From Massilia sp. TS11 (GTDB lineage Bacteria; Pseudomonadota; Gammaproteobacteria; Burkholderiales; Burkholderiaceae_D): a DNA stretch of 64,000 bases. Under the pieces are notes generated by a model. The model saw nothing but the letters and a program-made list of their open reading frames with translations. It was not told the DNA's origin and did not search any database. Within the stretch, counting starts at the first letter, position 1. Each line of letters begins with the position of its first letter. The DNA lies in assembly GCF_022012445.1 (NCBI RefSeq), contig NZ_JAKLTS010000007.1, positions 124,001 through 188,000 of the forward strand, given 5' to 3'. A program made the translations under genes and the position numbers. This document shows, piece after piece, positions 11,317 to 19,753 of the stretch.

Positions 11317-11826
11317 ATGAGCACGCAACGCCAATGGATCAAGCCGATTGCGATCGGCCTCGCGGCACTGGCCATCGCCGGTGCCGGCTATCTGCTGACG
11401 GCCAATAAGCCGGCCGCGCCGAACGTCACCTTCGTCTCGATCACGGGCGAAAAAATCGCTGCGCAGAGCCTGCGCGGTAAGGTGGTGATGGTCAACTTCT
11501 GGGCCACGTCCTGCGCCACCTGTGTGAAGGAAATGCCGCAGATGGTCGAGACCTACGAAAAGTTCAAGGGCCGCGGCATGGAATTCGTGGCCGTCGCCAT
11601 GAGCTATGACCGGCCCGACTACGTGCTCGCTTACACCGACGACAAGAAGCTGCCGTTCAAGGTAGCGCTCGATGTCGACGGCAGCCTGGCCAAGCAGTTC
11701 GGCAATGTGGCGATGACGCCGACCACCTTTGTCATCGACAAGGACGGCAAGATCCTCAAGCGCTACGTGGGCGAGCCGGAATTCCCGGCCCTGCACGCCC
11801 TGCTCGACAAGGCCATTTCCGGCTGA
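11317..11826 (+). CDS. TlpA/ResA-like membrane-anchored thioredoxin
   Basis: This 169-residue protein has one N-terminal membrane segment (about residues 10-28) and a periplasmic thioredoxin fold. The redox motif is CATC at residues 66-69 in the NFWATSCATCVKEMP context, with the cis-proline loop in MTPTTFVIDKDGKI. TlpA-like proteins reduce periplasmic disulfides or act in cytochrome maturation; the partner is not identifiable here. It lies 11 bases after dolP and its stop codon directly abuts that of the convergent DUF3034 gene. Confidence 0.9.
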   Translation: MSTQRQWIKPIAIGLAALAIAGAGYLLTANKPAAPNVTFVSITGEKIAAQSLRGKVVMVNFWATSCATCVKEMPQMVETYEKFKGRGMEFVAVAMSYDRPDYVLAYTDDKKLPFKVALDVDGSLAKQFGNVAMTPTTFVIDKDGKILKRYVGEPEFPALHALLDKAISG

Positions 11827-12699
11827 TCAGAAACCGGCCTGCAGCGACAGATACCAGCCCTTCTGGGTCTTGGGATTGAAGACGGTGATCGTGCCCAGAT
11901 TGACATAGGCGGCCGTCAGCGACAGCTGCTTGGACGGGAACCAGGCCACAAAGCCGTCCCAGGCGTTCTTCTCCGGGTCGACCCCGAGATTGGCCGGCTT
12001 GGCGCGCCATTCCACCCCCGCAACCCATTGTCGGTCGAGCAGATAGGCGGCCGAGACTTCGGCGCGCAGCCGCCGGCCGCGCTGCTGGTCGCCGCCGAAA
12101 CCCAGCAGACCGAACTGATTGGCGCTGGTCGCGCGCAGGGTGCCGTTGAGCAGCAGCGACTGCTCGAGCAGAATCTTGGTGGCCGCCACATACAGATCGA
12201 TGCCGCTGTCGTCTTTAGCGCCGAGCTGCTTCACATTCGTCACCCCGAGCGCGCCCAGGCCGCCGATGGCGGCCGTGCGCTTGAACTGGGCGCCGACGGC
12301 GATCTGCGGCAGCAGCCGGTCCTGATCGACCACGGCATCGCCGGCCACGCGCCACTTGAGGCCGAGGATGTCCTGCTGCAGCTTGAGTTTGTCGAGCGGG
12401 GCCAGGCTGCCGCGGAACTGCTGGCGCGCCAGCGAGACTTCGACCCGGTCGGCGATGCCGACCGTCACCCCGGCCGTGTCGAGCGTGTAGTCCTGGGTGG
12501 CGACCGTGGTCCAGTGGACATTCGCGCCCCAGCTGTCGCGCGTGCCGTAGCCGCTGATCAGGGCCCAGGGTACGAGGCCGCCGCCGCCCGCACCTTCGAC
12601 CTGGGAAACGCCACCCGTGGCCAATAGTTTGCCCATGTCCTGGGCCGCGGCCGTGCCGGCGCACAGCAGGGCGGCCACGGCGATCAAGGTCTTGCGCAT
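11827..12699 (-). CDS. DUF3034 family probable outer-membrane protein
   Basis: This 290-residue protein has a cleavable signal (MRKTLIAVAALLCAGTAAAQ), alternating hydrophobic beta-strand-like segments and a C-terminal phenylalanine (WYLSLQAGF), as expected for an outer-membrane beta-barrel. The overall pattern (GTRDSWGANVHWT, DTAGVTVGIADRVEVSLARQ) matches the uncharacterised DUF3034 family; that assignment is from memory of the family. It is the last gene of a reverse-strand group after a thioesterase and an exported truncated haemoglobin. Function unknown. Confidence 0.8.
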   Translation of the reverse strand: MRKTLIAVAALLCAGTAAAQDMGKLLATGGVSQVEGAGGGGLVPWALISGYGTRDSWGANVHWTTVATQDYTLDTAGVTVGIADRVEVSLARQQFRGSLAPLDKLKLQQDILGLKWRVAGDAVVDQDRLLPQIAVGAQFKRTAAIGGLGALGVTNVKQLGAKDDSGIDLYVAATKILLEQSLLLNGTLRATSANQFGLLGFGGDQQRGRRLRAEVSAAYLLDRQWVAGVEWRAKPANLGVDPEKNAWDGFVAWFPSKQLSLTAAYVNLGTITVFNPKTQKGWYLSLQAGF

Positions 12700-12709
12700 G
12701 CGGCCCTCC

Positions 12710-13126
12710 TTACTTGGTGACGATGTCGCGCTGCATGGGCGCGAGCTTGGCGATCAGCTTGTTCTGCAGGGCGTTCGGCACGCCGCGCGCGCTCAGGGCC
12801 AGCTGCAGGTCTTCGGCCAGAGCATTGAACTGGGCCACGGTGATGTTCAGGCCATCATGGATGGTCTTCATGTCCTTGCCCTTGTAGACGCAGGGACCGC
12901 CGCCGAGTTCACAGAACTGCTCCTCCAGCCGCTGTTTGAGGTTGGGGATGTCGATGTCCTTGAAGGACTCGCTGATGCGCGCATCGGCCGCCACCCGGGC
13001 CACGAAATCGGCCACCAGGGCCTTGATGCCGCTGCGCTCGCCGAGCGCGCGGTACAGGCTGTCATCGGCCGCCCAGGCCGGGGCCGCCAAGGCGGCCGCC
13101 AGGATCAGACAGGCAAGACGCTTCAT
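12710..13126 (-). CDS. Exported group 1 truncated haemoglobin
   Basis: This 138-residue protein has signal peptide MKRLACLILAAALAAPAWAA followed by a truncated globin domain: SLYRALGERSGIKALVADF, then a proximal-helix segment MKTIHDGLNITVAQF with the candidate haem-ligand histidine, and a C-terminal GVPNALQNKLIAKLAPM. Group 1 truncated haemoglobins bind O2 or NO and usually act in the cytoplasm, so the signal peptide points to periplasmic haem chemistry. The start overlaps the thioesterase stop (ATGA), and the DUF3034 gene begins ten bases after its own stop. Confidence 0.88.
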   Translation of the reverse strand: MKRLACLILAAALAAPAWAADDSLYRALGERSGIKALVADFVARVAADARISESFKDIDIPNLKQRLEEQFCELGGGPCVYKGKDMKTIHDGLNITVAQFNALAEDLQLALSARGVPNALQNKLIAKLAPMQRDIVTK

Positions 13127-13545
13127 GCGGCCTCCTTGGCCTTGGGATAGAGCAGCATCTGGGTGCAGCGGAACAGGGCGATGGTCTTGCCCTTGTGGCT
13201 GACCACGGCATCCCAGACCTGGGTCGTGCGGCCCAGATGCACGGGGCTGGCGACGACCTCAACCACGCCGTCGCGCGCCGTGCCCAGGTGGTTCGATTTC
13301 AGCTCGACCGTGGTAAAACTGGTCGCGCCTTCGGGCAGGGTGGCCATGCAGCCATAGCCGCAGGCCGTGTCGGCCAGGGTGATCACGCTGCCCGCATGCA
13401 GATAGCCGTTCGGGGCCAGCAGGTGGACGCTGACGGGCATCTGGGCGCGCACGGTCTGGTCGACCAGGCCGGTGATGTGGATGCCCAGGTGGCCCGGCAG
13501 AAAGGGCGCGCCCATGGCGTTCAGGCTGTCGGGATCGGTGTGCAT
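13123..13545 (-). CDS. PaaI-type hotdog-fold thioesterase
   Basis: This 140-residue protein has a single hotdog domain: PFLPGHLGIHI, the PaaI/4HBT core HAGSVITLADTACGYGCMATL, and VELKSNHLGTARDGVVEVVA. The family hydrolyses acyl- or aryl-CoA esters; the substrate here is unknown. The ATG at 13545 was chosen because residues further upstream do not resemble the family. It is the first gene of a tight group with the exported haemoglobin and the DUF3034 protein. Confidence 0.88.
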   Translation of the reverse strand: MHTDPDSLNAMGAPFLPGHLGIHITGLVDQTVRAQMPVSVHLLAPNGYLHAGSVITLADTACGYGCMATLPEGATSFTTVELKSNHLGTARDGVVEVVASPVHLGRTTQVWDAVVSHKGKTIALFRCTQMLLYPKAKEAA

Positions 13546-13597
13546 GGGAAGCTTCTCGCGAACAAAACCCCATTCTACGTCCAGCCGGACAAGCCCG

Positions 13598-14386
13598 TCA
13601 GTCGCGCCGCAGTTTGGCCAGCTCGGCCGCCTCGAGGCGACGGTAGTCGGGCGTCTTGCGCGCATTCCCGATGGCGTTCCAGATCGCGTCGATGCGGCGC
13701 GGATCGGCCTCATAGGTCTTTTTGCCGACCATCAGGTAGAACGCATACACGACATACGGCTGGCGCGCCTGCACGATGCGCGCGGCAAAGCGCGGATCGT
13801 GGCGCACCAGCTGCTCCGCATCGAGGCCCTGCAGCACCGCCACATCGGCCACCCCGGCCAGCATGGCGCGGAAGGCCTCCTCGGCCAGGCGCACATTGTC
13901 GAGCACCTTGCTGCCGCGCGCACGCAGTTCCTCGGCCACACGGTAGCCGCGCTGGGTGATCACGAACTCGCGCGGATTGCTCAGAGTCAGGCCGTTCCAG
14001 GCGGCCTTGCTGTCGGCCAGGATGAAGACATTGACGCTGTCCTGAAACAGCGCCTGATCGCTGCGCAGGCTGCCGTCGGCGCGCATCGGGAACACCCCGA
14101 TCGAACGCCGCTCGGGGCCGTCGGCCGTGCCGATCACGCCATCGACCTGGGCCGTGCGCAACTCCTCGAGACAGCGCTTCCACGGGCGGGCCGTGAACAC
14201 AAATTGCTCGCCTGTGAGTTTTTCGACCTGGTGCAGCAGGGCGATGTTCAGACCGCTGCCGTCGGGCAGGGTCCAGGGCGCGAGCGGCGCGTCCTCAAAG
14301 CAGAATTTGAGCGGCGCGGCGGCCAGGGGCCACGCCATCAGGCAGCCGAGCACGCCAAGTGCCGGCGCCAGCCATCGTCGAATCAT
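13598..14386 (-). CDS. Periplasmic solute-binding protein, family 3
   Basis: This 262-residue protein has a signal peptide (ending near WPLAAAPL) and a family 3 extracellular solute-binding fold: LKFCFEDAPLAPWTLPDGSGLNIALLH near the mature N-terminus (a shorter form of the usual substrate-cradle start) and DGVIGTADGPERR. No ABC permease or ATPase genes adjoin it, so it may be an orphan sensor or binding protein. The ligand cannot be read from the sequence. Confidence 0.8.
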   Translation of the reverse strand: MIRRWLAPALGVLGCLMAWPLAAAPLKFCFEDAPLAPWTLPDGSGLNIALLHQVEKLTGEQFVFTARPWKRCLEELRTAQVDGVIGTADGPERRSIGVFPMRADGSLRSDQALFQDSVNVFILADSKAAWNGLTLSNPREFVITQRGYRVAEELRARGSKVLDNVRLAEEAFRAMLAGVADVAVLQGLDAEQLVRHDPRFAARIVQARQPYVVYAFYLMVGKKTYEADPRRIDAIWNAIGNARKTPDYRRLEAAELAKLRRD

Positions 14387-14458
14387 GTTCCACGCTCCTG
14401 GCAGGCAGATCTTTTGTATGCATTGTAATCAAAAGTCCGCCGCGTATGGACCGCGTTT

Positions 14459-15121
14459 TCAGGCCCACTGCACGGGCGTCTGGCCGTGGCTGCTCAGGTA
14501 GGCATTGGCGCGCGAGAAGGGCTTGCTGCCGAAGAAGCCGCGATAGGCCGACAGCGGCGAGGGGTGGGGCGAGGTCAGCACCAGATGGCGCTGGCTGTCG
14601 ATCAGCTTGCGCTTGGCGATCGCATAGCTGCCCCAGAGCACAAACACCAGATGCTCGCGTCCGGCCGAGAGGGCCGCAATGGCGCTGTCGGTGAACTGTT
14701 CCCAGCCACGCCCCGCATGCGAGCCCGCCTCGCCGGCACGCACGGTCAGCACGCTGTTGAGCAGGAACACGCCCTGTTCGGCCCAGTCCGTCAGGTCGGT
14801 GCGCGTGCGCGCCAGGCCCAGGTCGTCCTGCAATTCCTTGAAGATGTTCTGCAGACTCGGCTGCGGACGGTTGCCGTCCGGGACAGAGAAGCACAGCCCC
14901 ATGGCCGCGCCCGGCGTGTGGTAGGGGTCCTGGCCGAGGATCACCACCTTGACCGCATCAAAGGGCGTGAGGTCGAAGGCGCGGAAGATGTGCTTGCCCG
15001 GCGGGCAGCACAGGCCGGCCGCATACTCGGCCTTGACGAACTGGGTCAGGGGCTCCCAGTAGGGCTGGGTGAACTGGGTGTCGAGCTGGGCCTTCCAGCC
15101 GGGTTCTATGCGGACATTCAT
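14459..15121 (-). CDS. ung: Uracil-DNA glycosylase, family 1
   Basis: Ung removes uracil from DNA to start base-excision repair. The 220-residue protein carries the catalytic-water motif GQDPYH (Asp65) and the leucine-loop motif HPSPLSAYRGFFG near residue 188, plus LLNSVLTVR and FVLWGSYA. Length and motifs are complete. It is separately placed from its reverse-strand neighbours. Confidence 0.97.
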   Translation of the reverse strand: MNVRIEPGWKAQLDTQFTQPYWEPLTQFVKAEYAAGLCCPPGKHIFRAFDLTPFDAVKVVILGQDPYHTPGAAMGLCFSVPDGNRPQPSLQNIFKELQDDLGLARTRTDLTDWAEQGVFLLNSVLTVRAGEAGSHAGRGWEQFTDSAIAALSAGREHLVFVLWGSYAIAKRKLIDSQRHLVLTSPHPSPLSAYRGFFGSKPFSRANAYLSSHGQTPVQWA

Positions 15122-15136
15122 GAGCGCATCATAGCC

Positions 15137-16120
15137 TCATTGCTGGGCCTGAAGGAAGGCCGTGATGTCCTTGCGCATATCGGCCGTGATTGTGTGGCCG
15201 ACGCCCGGATACAGCACGAAGCGCGCCTGCAGCCCGGCCTCGCGGTAGAGCTTTTCGGCCAGCGGCCAGCGCGCCAGCGGCGTGCTGCCCAGCAGGCGGA
15301 AGGCCAGCACCCGGTCTTCCTCCTCGTAGCTGTCCTTGAAGGGCAGCGAGTCATTGTCGTCCTGGTCGCCCATGTAGATGAACATCGGCACGCGCCGCAC
15401 GGCCTCGAGATCGAAGGCCTGGCCGCTGAGGGCCGCCAGGTCGGCCGTGCCGAGCGGATAGCGCAAGGGCTCGCCGGCCAGGCTGGCCTGGGGCGCCAGC
15501 GGCCAGCCGCCGGGCGAGCCGATCACGGCCGCCTTCACGCGTTCCGGATGGAGGAAGGTGAAGCGGTTGGCAAACATGCCCGAGGCCGAAAAGCCCTGGA
15601 TGAACACCTTGCTGTCGGTGCGCACGCCGTCCTGCAGCAGGCGCGCGCGGGCGTGGTCGATCATGGCCAGCAGCTGACGGTCGAGCCGGGCCAGGGCCGG
15701 CTGCTCGGTGCTGAGCACATCGCGGTCGAGCGCATGGGTGTAGATCGTCCACTGCGCCTTCGGGCGCGGGAACACCGGCATCAGCACCGGCGTCGGCAGC
15801 GGCATCGGGCCGGTGGCCAGGCGCGCCATGCGGCGCGCGGCATCGGCCTCATGAAAGGCCAGCTCATCGTGCAGGCTGCCGGTGTTATTCGGCAGCACCA
15901 GCAGCGTGGTCGGCGCCGCCTTGGCCGCCGCCGGCACGAACAGATAGTAGGGATAGCGAAAGCCCGCGTCCGGGTTCGCCTCGACCCGCACCAGGCCGGC
16001 CGGCAGGGCGGCCGTGGCCGCACTCAGGGGCGAAGGCGGCACCTGGGCCAGGGCCGGTACGCACAACACACTCAGACAAAGCGCCAGGGACCGCAGCATC
16101 TCGACTCCATTCCATTTCAC
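15137..16120 (-). CDS. Exported alpha/beta-hydrolase
   Basis: This 327-residue protein has an N-terminal signal peptide (LALCLSVLCVPALAQ) and a serine hydrolase fold. The nucleophile elbow is GFSASG near residue 170, a candidate acid lies in MGDQDDND near residue 250, and the candidate histidine is in YPGVGHTIT near residue 308. The catalytic order fits PHB-depolymerase or feruloyl-esterase-like enzymes, but no substrate can be assigned. MKWNGVEM gives two possible starts (codons 1 and 8). Confidence 0.78.
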   Translation of the reverse strand: MKWNGVEMLRSLALCLSVLCVPALAQVPPSPLSAATAALPAGLVRVEANPDAGFRYPYYLFVPAAAKAAPTTLLVLPNNTGSLHDELAFHEADAARRMARLATGPMPLPTPVLMPVFPRPKAQWTIYTHALDRDVLSTEQPALARLDRQLLAMIDHARARLLQDGVRTDSKVFIQGFSASGMFANRFTFLHPERVKAAVIGSPGGWPLAPQASLAGEPLRYPLGTADLAALSGQAFDLEAVRRVPMFIYMGDQDDNDSLPFKDSYEEEDRVLAFRLLGSTPLARWPLAEKLYREAGLQARFVLYPGVGHTITADMRKDITAFLQAQQ

Positions 16121-16225
16121 AAAGCCGACACACTAAAGCCCAAGCGGCCCCTGCCGCAAGCGGGCTGCGACAGGACGCCGGTTTGGCGGGATGGACGGGT
16201 GGTCTATACGGACACTGTGAACAAT

Positions 16226-16254
16226 TTGTGAGTGACTCTCATATGAGCTATGCT
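16226..16254 (+). promoter_or_regulatory. Promoter and probable operator of the parST toxin-antitoxin operon
   Basis: A -35 element TTGTGA (16226-16231) and a -10 element TATGCT (16249-16254) are separated by exactly 17 bases. The spacer contains a perfect 10-bp palindrome CTCATATGAG (16238-16247). An operator between the two boxes fits autorepression by the antitoxin, as in other type II systems. The start codon is 22 bases after the -10 box. Confidence 0.7.
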
Positions 16255-16276
16255 GAAGGCTCAAAGGAGACATCTC

Positions 16277-16789
16277 ATGGCGACTCGAACTCAAACTGCC
16301 AAGCGTGCCGAGCCGCCGTCGGCAGCTAAGAAGACAAAGCTCCGCATCACGCGAAACACCGACGCCAAGCACTTCATTCACTGGTACCGGATGGACTTCG
16401 CCGACAAAATCCACGTCATCCGAACGGGCGTGCCGGCACAGCTCGTGGGCGAACTGGCCTCTCTCATGAACATGCCCAAAGAGGCGCTCATGGCTTCACT
16501 CGGGCTCTCGCGCGCCACCATCAACCGCAAGGTGCAGCGCGCGCAGGCACTATCGCCTGAGGAATCCGAACGGGTCATGGGCATGCAGGCACTCATCGGC
16601 CAAGTCCAGTCCATGGTCGGCACGGAAAGCGCACGCGACTTCGATGCGGCGAAGTGGCTGGCAAATTGGCTGGCCGCTCCGCTACCTGCGCTGGGCGGCG
16701 CGACGCCGGCGAGCTTCATGGACACGGTTGAGGGCCAAAAGTATGTTGGCAATCTCCTCGAGATGACCCAGAGCGGAGCGTACGCGTGA
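16277..16789 (+). CDS. parS: ParS/Xre-MbcA-type antitoxin (DUF2384)
   Basis: This 170-residue antitoxin of the RES-type modules has a positively charged N-terminus, a helix-turn-helix-like segment ALMASLGLSRATINRKVQ near residues 75-92, and the C-terminal DUF2384 toxin-binding region (AAKWLANWLAAPLPALGG ... TPASFMDTVEG). It neutralises the RES toxin encoded next and probably represses the operon. The ATG at 16277 follows an AAAGGAGA site. Its stop overlaps the toxin GTG by four bases. The protein name ParS should not be confused with the DNA site parS near 63.5 kb. Confidence 0.88.
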   Translation: MATRTQTAKRAEPPSAAKKTKLRITRNTDAKHFIHWYRMDFADKIHVIRTGVPAQLVGELASLMNMPKEALMASLGLSRATINRKVQRAQALSPEESERVMGMQALIGQVQSMVGTESARDFDAAKWLANWLAAPLPALGGATPASFMDTVEGQKYVGNLLEMTQSGAYA

Positions 16790-17253
16790 CAGTGGCGCTG
16801 TGGCGTATCGGCGCCACCACCCTGAAGTACGCGGCGGACGACATGTCCGGTGCGGGGGCAAAAAATACAGGCGGACGCTGGAACCCTGCAGGCATCGCCG
16901 TCGTCTACAGCTCCGAGAATATTGCGCTGGCCGTGCTCGAGACGCTTGTGACGCTGCGTAGCGGCGGTTTGCCACTGAACCGCTACCTGATTCGCATCGA
17001 TGTGCCCGACGATGTGTGGGCTGCGCGCCAAGTACTCACGCCGCCTGTCGGCTGGGACGCGCGGCCGGTGGGAATGTCTAGCGTCCAGGCGGGCCAAGCT
17101 TGGCTGATCTCCCAGGCTTCTGCATTGCTGGTGGTGCCTTCGGTGATCGTTCCGGAGGAATCGAACGTGCTGATTAACCCTCTGCACCCTGATGCACGAC
17201 ACGTGGTGGCCACAGCTTTGCGCAAGTGGCACTATGATCCACGCTACTTCTAG
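16786..17253 (+). CDS. parT: RES-domain toxin (NAD+-targeting)
   Basis: This 155-residue RES domain begins at a GTG overlapping the antitoxin stop. The conserved Arg lies in GGRWNPAG near residue 30 and the conserved Glu in ALAVLETLVTL near residue 52; the late serine of the signature is probably within SQASALLVVPS. RES toxins degrade NAD+ or modify a metabolic enzyme by ADP-ribosylation. The pair is inserted in forward orientation between reverse-strand genes and its base composition looks lower in G+C than its neighbours, consistent with horizontal gain. Confidence 0.9.
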   Translation: MTVALWRIGATTLKYAADDMSGAGAKNTGGRWNPAGIAVVYSSENIALAVLETLVTLRSGGLPLNRYLIRIDVPDDVWAARQVLTPPVGWDARPVGMSSVQAGQAWLISQASALLVVPSVIVPEESNVLINPLHPDARHVVATALRKWHYDPRYF

Positions 17254-17330
17254 GCCGCGACGTGCTAACTCGCAGGTGTCGGTCGGGGAATTGGACCTCC
17301 CCGCACCCATTCACGATCGACTTTTCGCCT

Positions 17331-18323
17331 TCACTTCGCGTTCTTGTCATCCGCGGCCACGCCGGCGTTGTGGGCCTGCTGGTCGGCATGGTAGCTGGAC
17401 CGCACCATGGCGCCGACGGCGGCGTGCACGAAGCCCATCTCGTAGGCTTTTTCTTCGAACATCTTGAAGGTCTCGGGCGTCACGTAGCGGCGCACCGGCA
17501 GGTGGTGGTTGGACGGCGCCAGGTACTGGCCGATGGTCAGCATGTCGACATCGTGGGCGCGCAGGTCGCGCATCACGTCGAGGATTTCCTCGTCGGTCTC
17601 GCCCAGGCCGACCATCAGGCCGCTCTTGGTCACGCTGCCCGGATAGCGCTTCTTGAAGTCGCGCAGCAGCACCAGCGAGTGCGTGTAGTCGGCGCCCGGT
17701 CGGGCTTCCTTGTACAGGCGCGGCACGGTTTCGAGGTTGTGGTTCATCACGTCCGGCAGGGCGGCCTCGAAGATGTCGATGGCTTTTTCGAGGCGGCCGC
17801 GGAAGTCGGGCACCAGCACTTCGATCTTGGTCTGCGGCGACAGCTGGCGCGTCTCGTGGATGCAGCGCACGAAGTGGCCGGCGCCGCCGTCGCGCAGGTC
17901 GTCGCGGTCGACCGAGGTGATCACCACGTAGGACAGGCGCAGATCGGCGATGGTCTTGGCCAGATTGCGCGGTTCGTCCTCGTCGAGCGGATCGGGACGG
18001 CCGTGGCCGACGTCGCAGAAGGGGCAGCGGCGCGTGCACTTGTCGCCCATGATCATGAAGGTGGCCGTGCCCTTGCCGAAGCATTCGCCGATGTTCGGGC
18101 AGCTGGCTTCCTCGCACACGGTGACGAGCTTGTTGGCGCGCAGGATGTCCTTGATCTCGTAGAAGCGCGAGGAGTGCGAGGCCGCCTTCACGCGGATCCA
18201 CTCGGGCTTTTTCAGACGCTCTTCGACCGGGACGATCTTGATCGGGATGCGCGCGGTCTTGCTTTCGCCTTTTTGCTTGGCGGTCGGGTCGTAGGCCGGG
18301 GTGGTGGGGGTCTCGTTACTCAT
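17331..18323 (-). CDS. lipA: Lipoyl synthase (radical SAM)
   Basis: LipA inserts two sulfurs into octanoyl-lysine on lipoate-dependent enzymes. The 330-residue protein has the auxiliary cluster motif [14 protein letters not shown] and the radical [13 protein letters not shown], then [19 protein letters not shown] and [10 protein letters not shown]. The ATG at 18323 overlaps the lipB stop by eight bases, so the two are translationally coupled. Residues upstream of this ATG would extend into lipB and were excluded. Confidence 0.97.
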   Translation of the reverse strand: MSNETPTTPAYDPTAKQKGESKTARIPIKIVPVEERLKKPEWIRVKAASHSSRFYEIKDILRANKLVTVCEEASCPNIGECFGKGTATFMIMGDKCTRRCPFCDVGHGRPDPLDEDEPRNLAKTIADLRLSYVVITSVDRDDLRDGGAGHFVRCIHETRQLSPQTKIEVLVPDFRGRLEKAIDIFEAALPDVMNHNLETVPRLYKEARPGADYTHSLVLLRDFKKRYPGSVTKSGLMVGLGETDEEILDVMRDLRAHDVDMLTIGQYLAPSNHHLPVRRYVTPETFKMFEEKAYEMGFVHAAVGAMVRSSYHADQQAHNAGVAADDKNAK

Positions 18324-18978
18324 GATGCAGGTCTTCCTCGCACAAATGGCGGCGCAGGGTTTCAGCCAGCTGTTGCTGGACGGTTTCCAGTGCAACCTCG
18401 ACGCCGAGGCTGCGCATGTCGATCGTCTCCAGGCCGCGGTAGCCGCATGGATTGATCCAGGTGAAGGGGGCCAGGTCCATCGCCACGTTCAGCGATACAC
18501 CGTGGTAGGTGCAGCCATTGCCACGCACCTTGAGGCCGAGGGCGGCGATCTTGGCGCCGCGCTTGGGACCGTCGGCCAGGTAGATGCCGGGGGCGCCCGC
18601 GACGCGCTCGCCGGCGATGCCGTGCGCGGCCAGCACGTCGATGACGGCCTGCTCGATCTTGTGCACGAACTGGCGCGCATACAGCTTGCCGCCGCGCTTG
18701 TTGCGGCGCAGGTCCATCAGCAGGTAGACGACCGCCTGGCCGGGACCGTGGAAAGTCACTTCGCCGCCGCGGTCGGTCTGGACCACGGGGATGTCATGCG
18801 CGGCCAGCACGTGGCCGCGGTCGGCGCCGAGGCCGAGCGTGTAGACGGGCGGATGTTCGACGATCCACAACTCATCGGGCGTGTTCGCATCGCGCGCATC
18901 GGTGAAGGCACGCATGGCGGCGAAGGTCGGCTCGTAGTCGGCCCGGCCGAGCTGGCGGATCTGGGCGGCGGGGATCAA
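18316..18978 (-). CDS. lipB: Octanoyltransferase
   Basis: LipB transfers octanoate from octanoyl-ACP to the lipoyl domains of E2 and GcvH proteins. The 220-residue protein has [19 protein letters not shown], with the conserved GG-x-x-T-x-H-G-P-G-Q motif near residues 71-81, the catalytic Lys in KIAALGLKV and the catalytic Cys in [12 protein letters not shown]. It is directly upstream of and overlapping lipA. Confidence 0.97.
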   Translation of the reverse strand: MIPAAQIRQLGRADYEPTFAAMRAFTDARDANTPDELWIVEHPPVYTLGLGADRGHVLAAHDIPVVQTDRGGEVTFHGPGQAVVYLLMDLRRNKRGGKLYARQFVHKIEQAVIDVLAAHGIAGERVAGAPGIYLADGPKRGAKIAALGLKVRGNGCTYHGVSLNVAMDLAPFTWINPCGYRGLETIDMRSLGVEVALETVQQQLAETLRRHLCEEDLHHE

Positions 18979-19038
18979 GATCGGGGTGGCGATATTTGCA
19001 GAGCCGACATTATAGCCCGGCGCCGCCCGCGCTGCCCG

Positions 19039-19653
19039 TCATGGCACGTGTTTCAGCCACTCCTGCACGGACGGACGGCGCCACTGGGCGGCCGCGTAGT
19101 CGGCCAGTTTCTCGGGCACCGGGTCGCCGTTCTTGATCAGGCGGTTCAGGGCCACGGCCAGGTCGAGGTCGGCCAGGCACCACTGGCTGAACAGCTGCGG
19201 GCCCTGGACCAGGCGCTCGGCGGCCGCAATCAGCTTGGCGGCGGCCTGCTGGCCGGCCTCGCTCAGGGGCTTGCTGGTCGGACGCAGAAACACCACGTCG
19301 GTCGGGCGCTCCTGGCGCAGGGCCAGCAGGTCGGAGCGGATCCAGGCCATCACCTGGCGCGCCTGGGCGCGTTCGGCCAGATCGCGCGGCAGCAGGGCGC
19401 TGCCGGTGGGGAAGGATTCATCGAGGTATTCGCCGATGGCGCTCGATTCGTTCAGCACCAGCGCCCCGTGCACGAGCGTGGGCACGCGCCCGGTCAGGCT
19501 CAGGGCCTGGTAGGGCGCGGCCTTGTGCTCGCCGACCTCCAGGTTGACCGGGTGCAGTTCAAAGGTCAGGCCCTTCTCGATCAGGGCGACGAAGGCCGAC
19601 ATCGCATACGGGCTCAGAAAGCGCGAATCGACGTAGAGGGCGAACTTGCTCAT
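19039..19653 (-). CDS. yfcF: YfcF-like glutathione S-transferase
   Basis: This 204-residue GST closely follows the E. coli YfcF pattern: SRFLSPYAMSAFVALIEKGL at the N-terminus, NESSAIGEYLDESF in the glutathione site, ARQVMAWIRSDLLALRQERP, and a C-terminal PSVQEWLKHV. YfcF has glutathione transferase/peroxidase activity linked to oxidative stress. Its start is 100 bases from a divergent LysR gene, with a perfect palindrome between them, so the LysR protein is a likely regulator. Confidence 0.88.
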   Translation of the reverse strand: MSKFALYVDSRFLSPYAMSAFVALIEKGLTFELHPVNLEVGEHKAAPYQALSLTGRVPTLVHGALVLNESSAIGEYLDESFPTGSALLPRDLAERAQARQVMAWIRSDLLALRQERPTDVVFLRPTSKPLSEAGQQAAAKLIAAAERLVQGPQLFSQWCLADLDLAVALNRLIKNGDPVPEKLADYAAAQWRRPSVQEWLKHVP

Positions 19654-19720
19654 GATTTCTCCTTGCGGTGGGACGTCTATCTTAGGCCTTGCGCGGGCCG
19701 GCGCAAAACGAGATTTTTTG

Positions 19721-19753
19721 CCGTTTATTGTGAATGTGGTTCACAATAAACGG
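19721..19753. promoter_or_regulatory. Perfect 14-bp inverted repeat, probable LysR operator
   Basis: Arms CCGTTTATTGTGAA (19721-19734) and TTCACAATAAACGG (19740-19753) are perfect complements separated by TGTGG. The inner part has the T-N11-A dyad form typical of LysR sites. It ends exactly one base before the LysR start codon, leaving no room for a normal ribosome binding site, and sits 68 bases from the yfcF start. Confidence 0.85.

Noticed and set aside
17280..17310. Possible terminator between the RES toxin and lipA
   Set aside because: Only a 4-5 bp GC stem with no T-run could be found.
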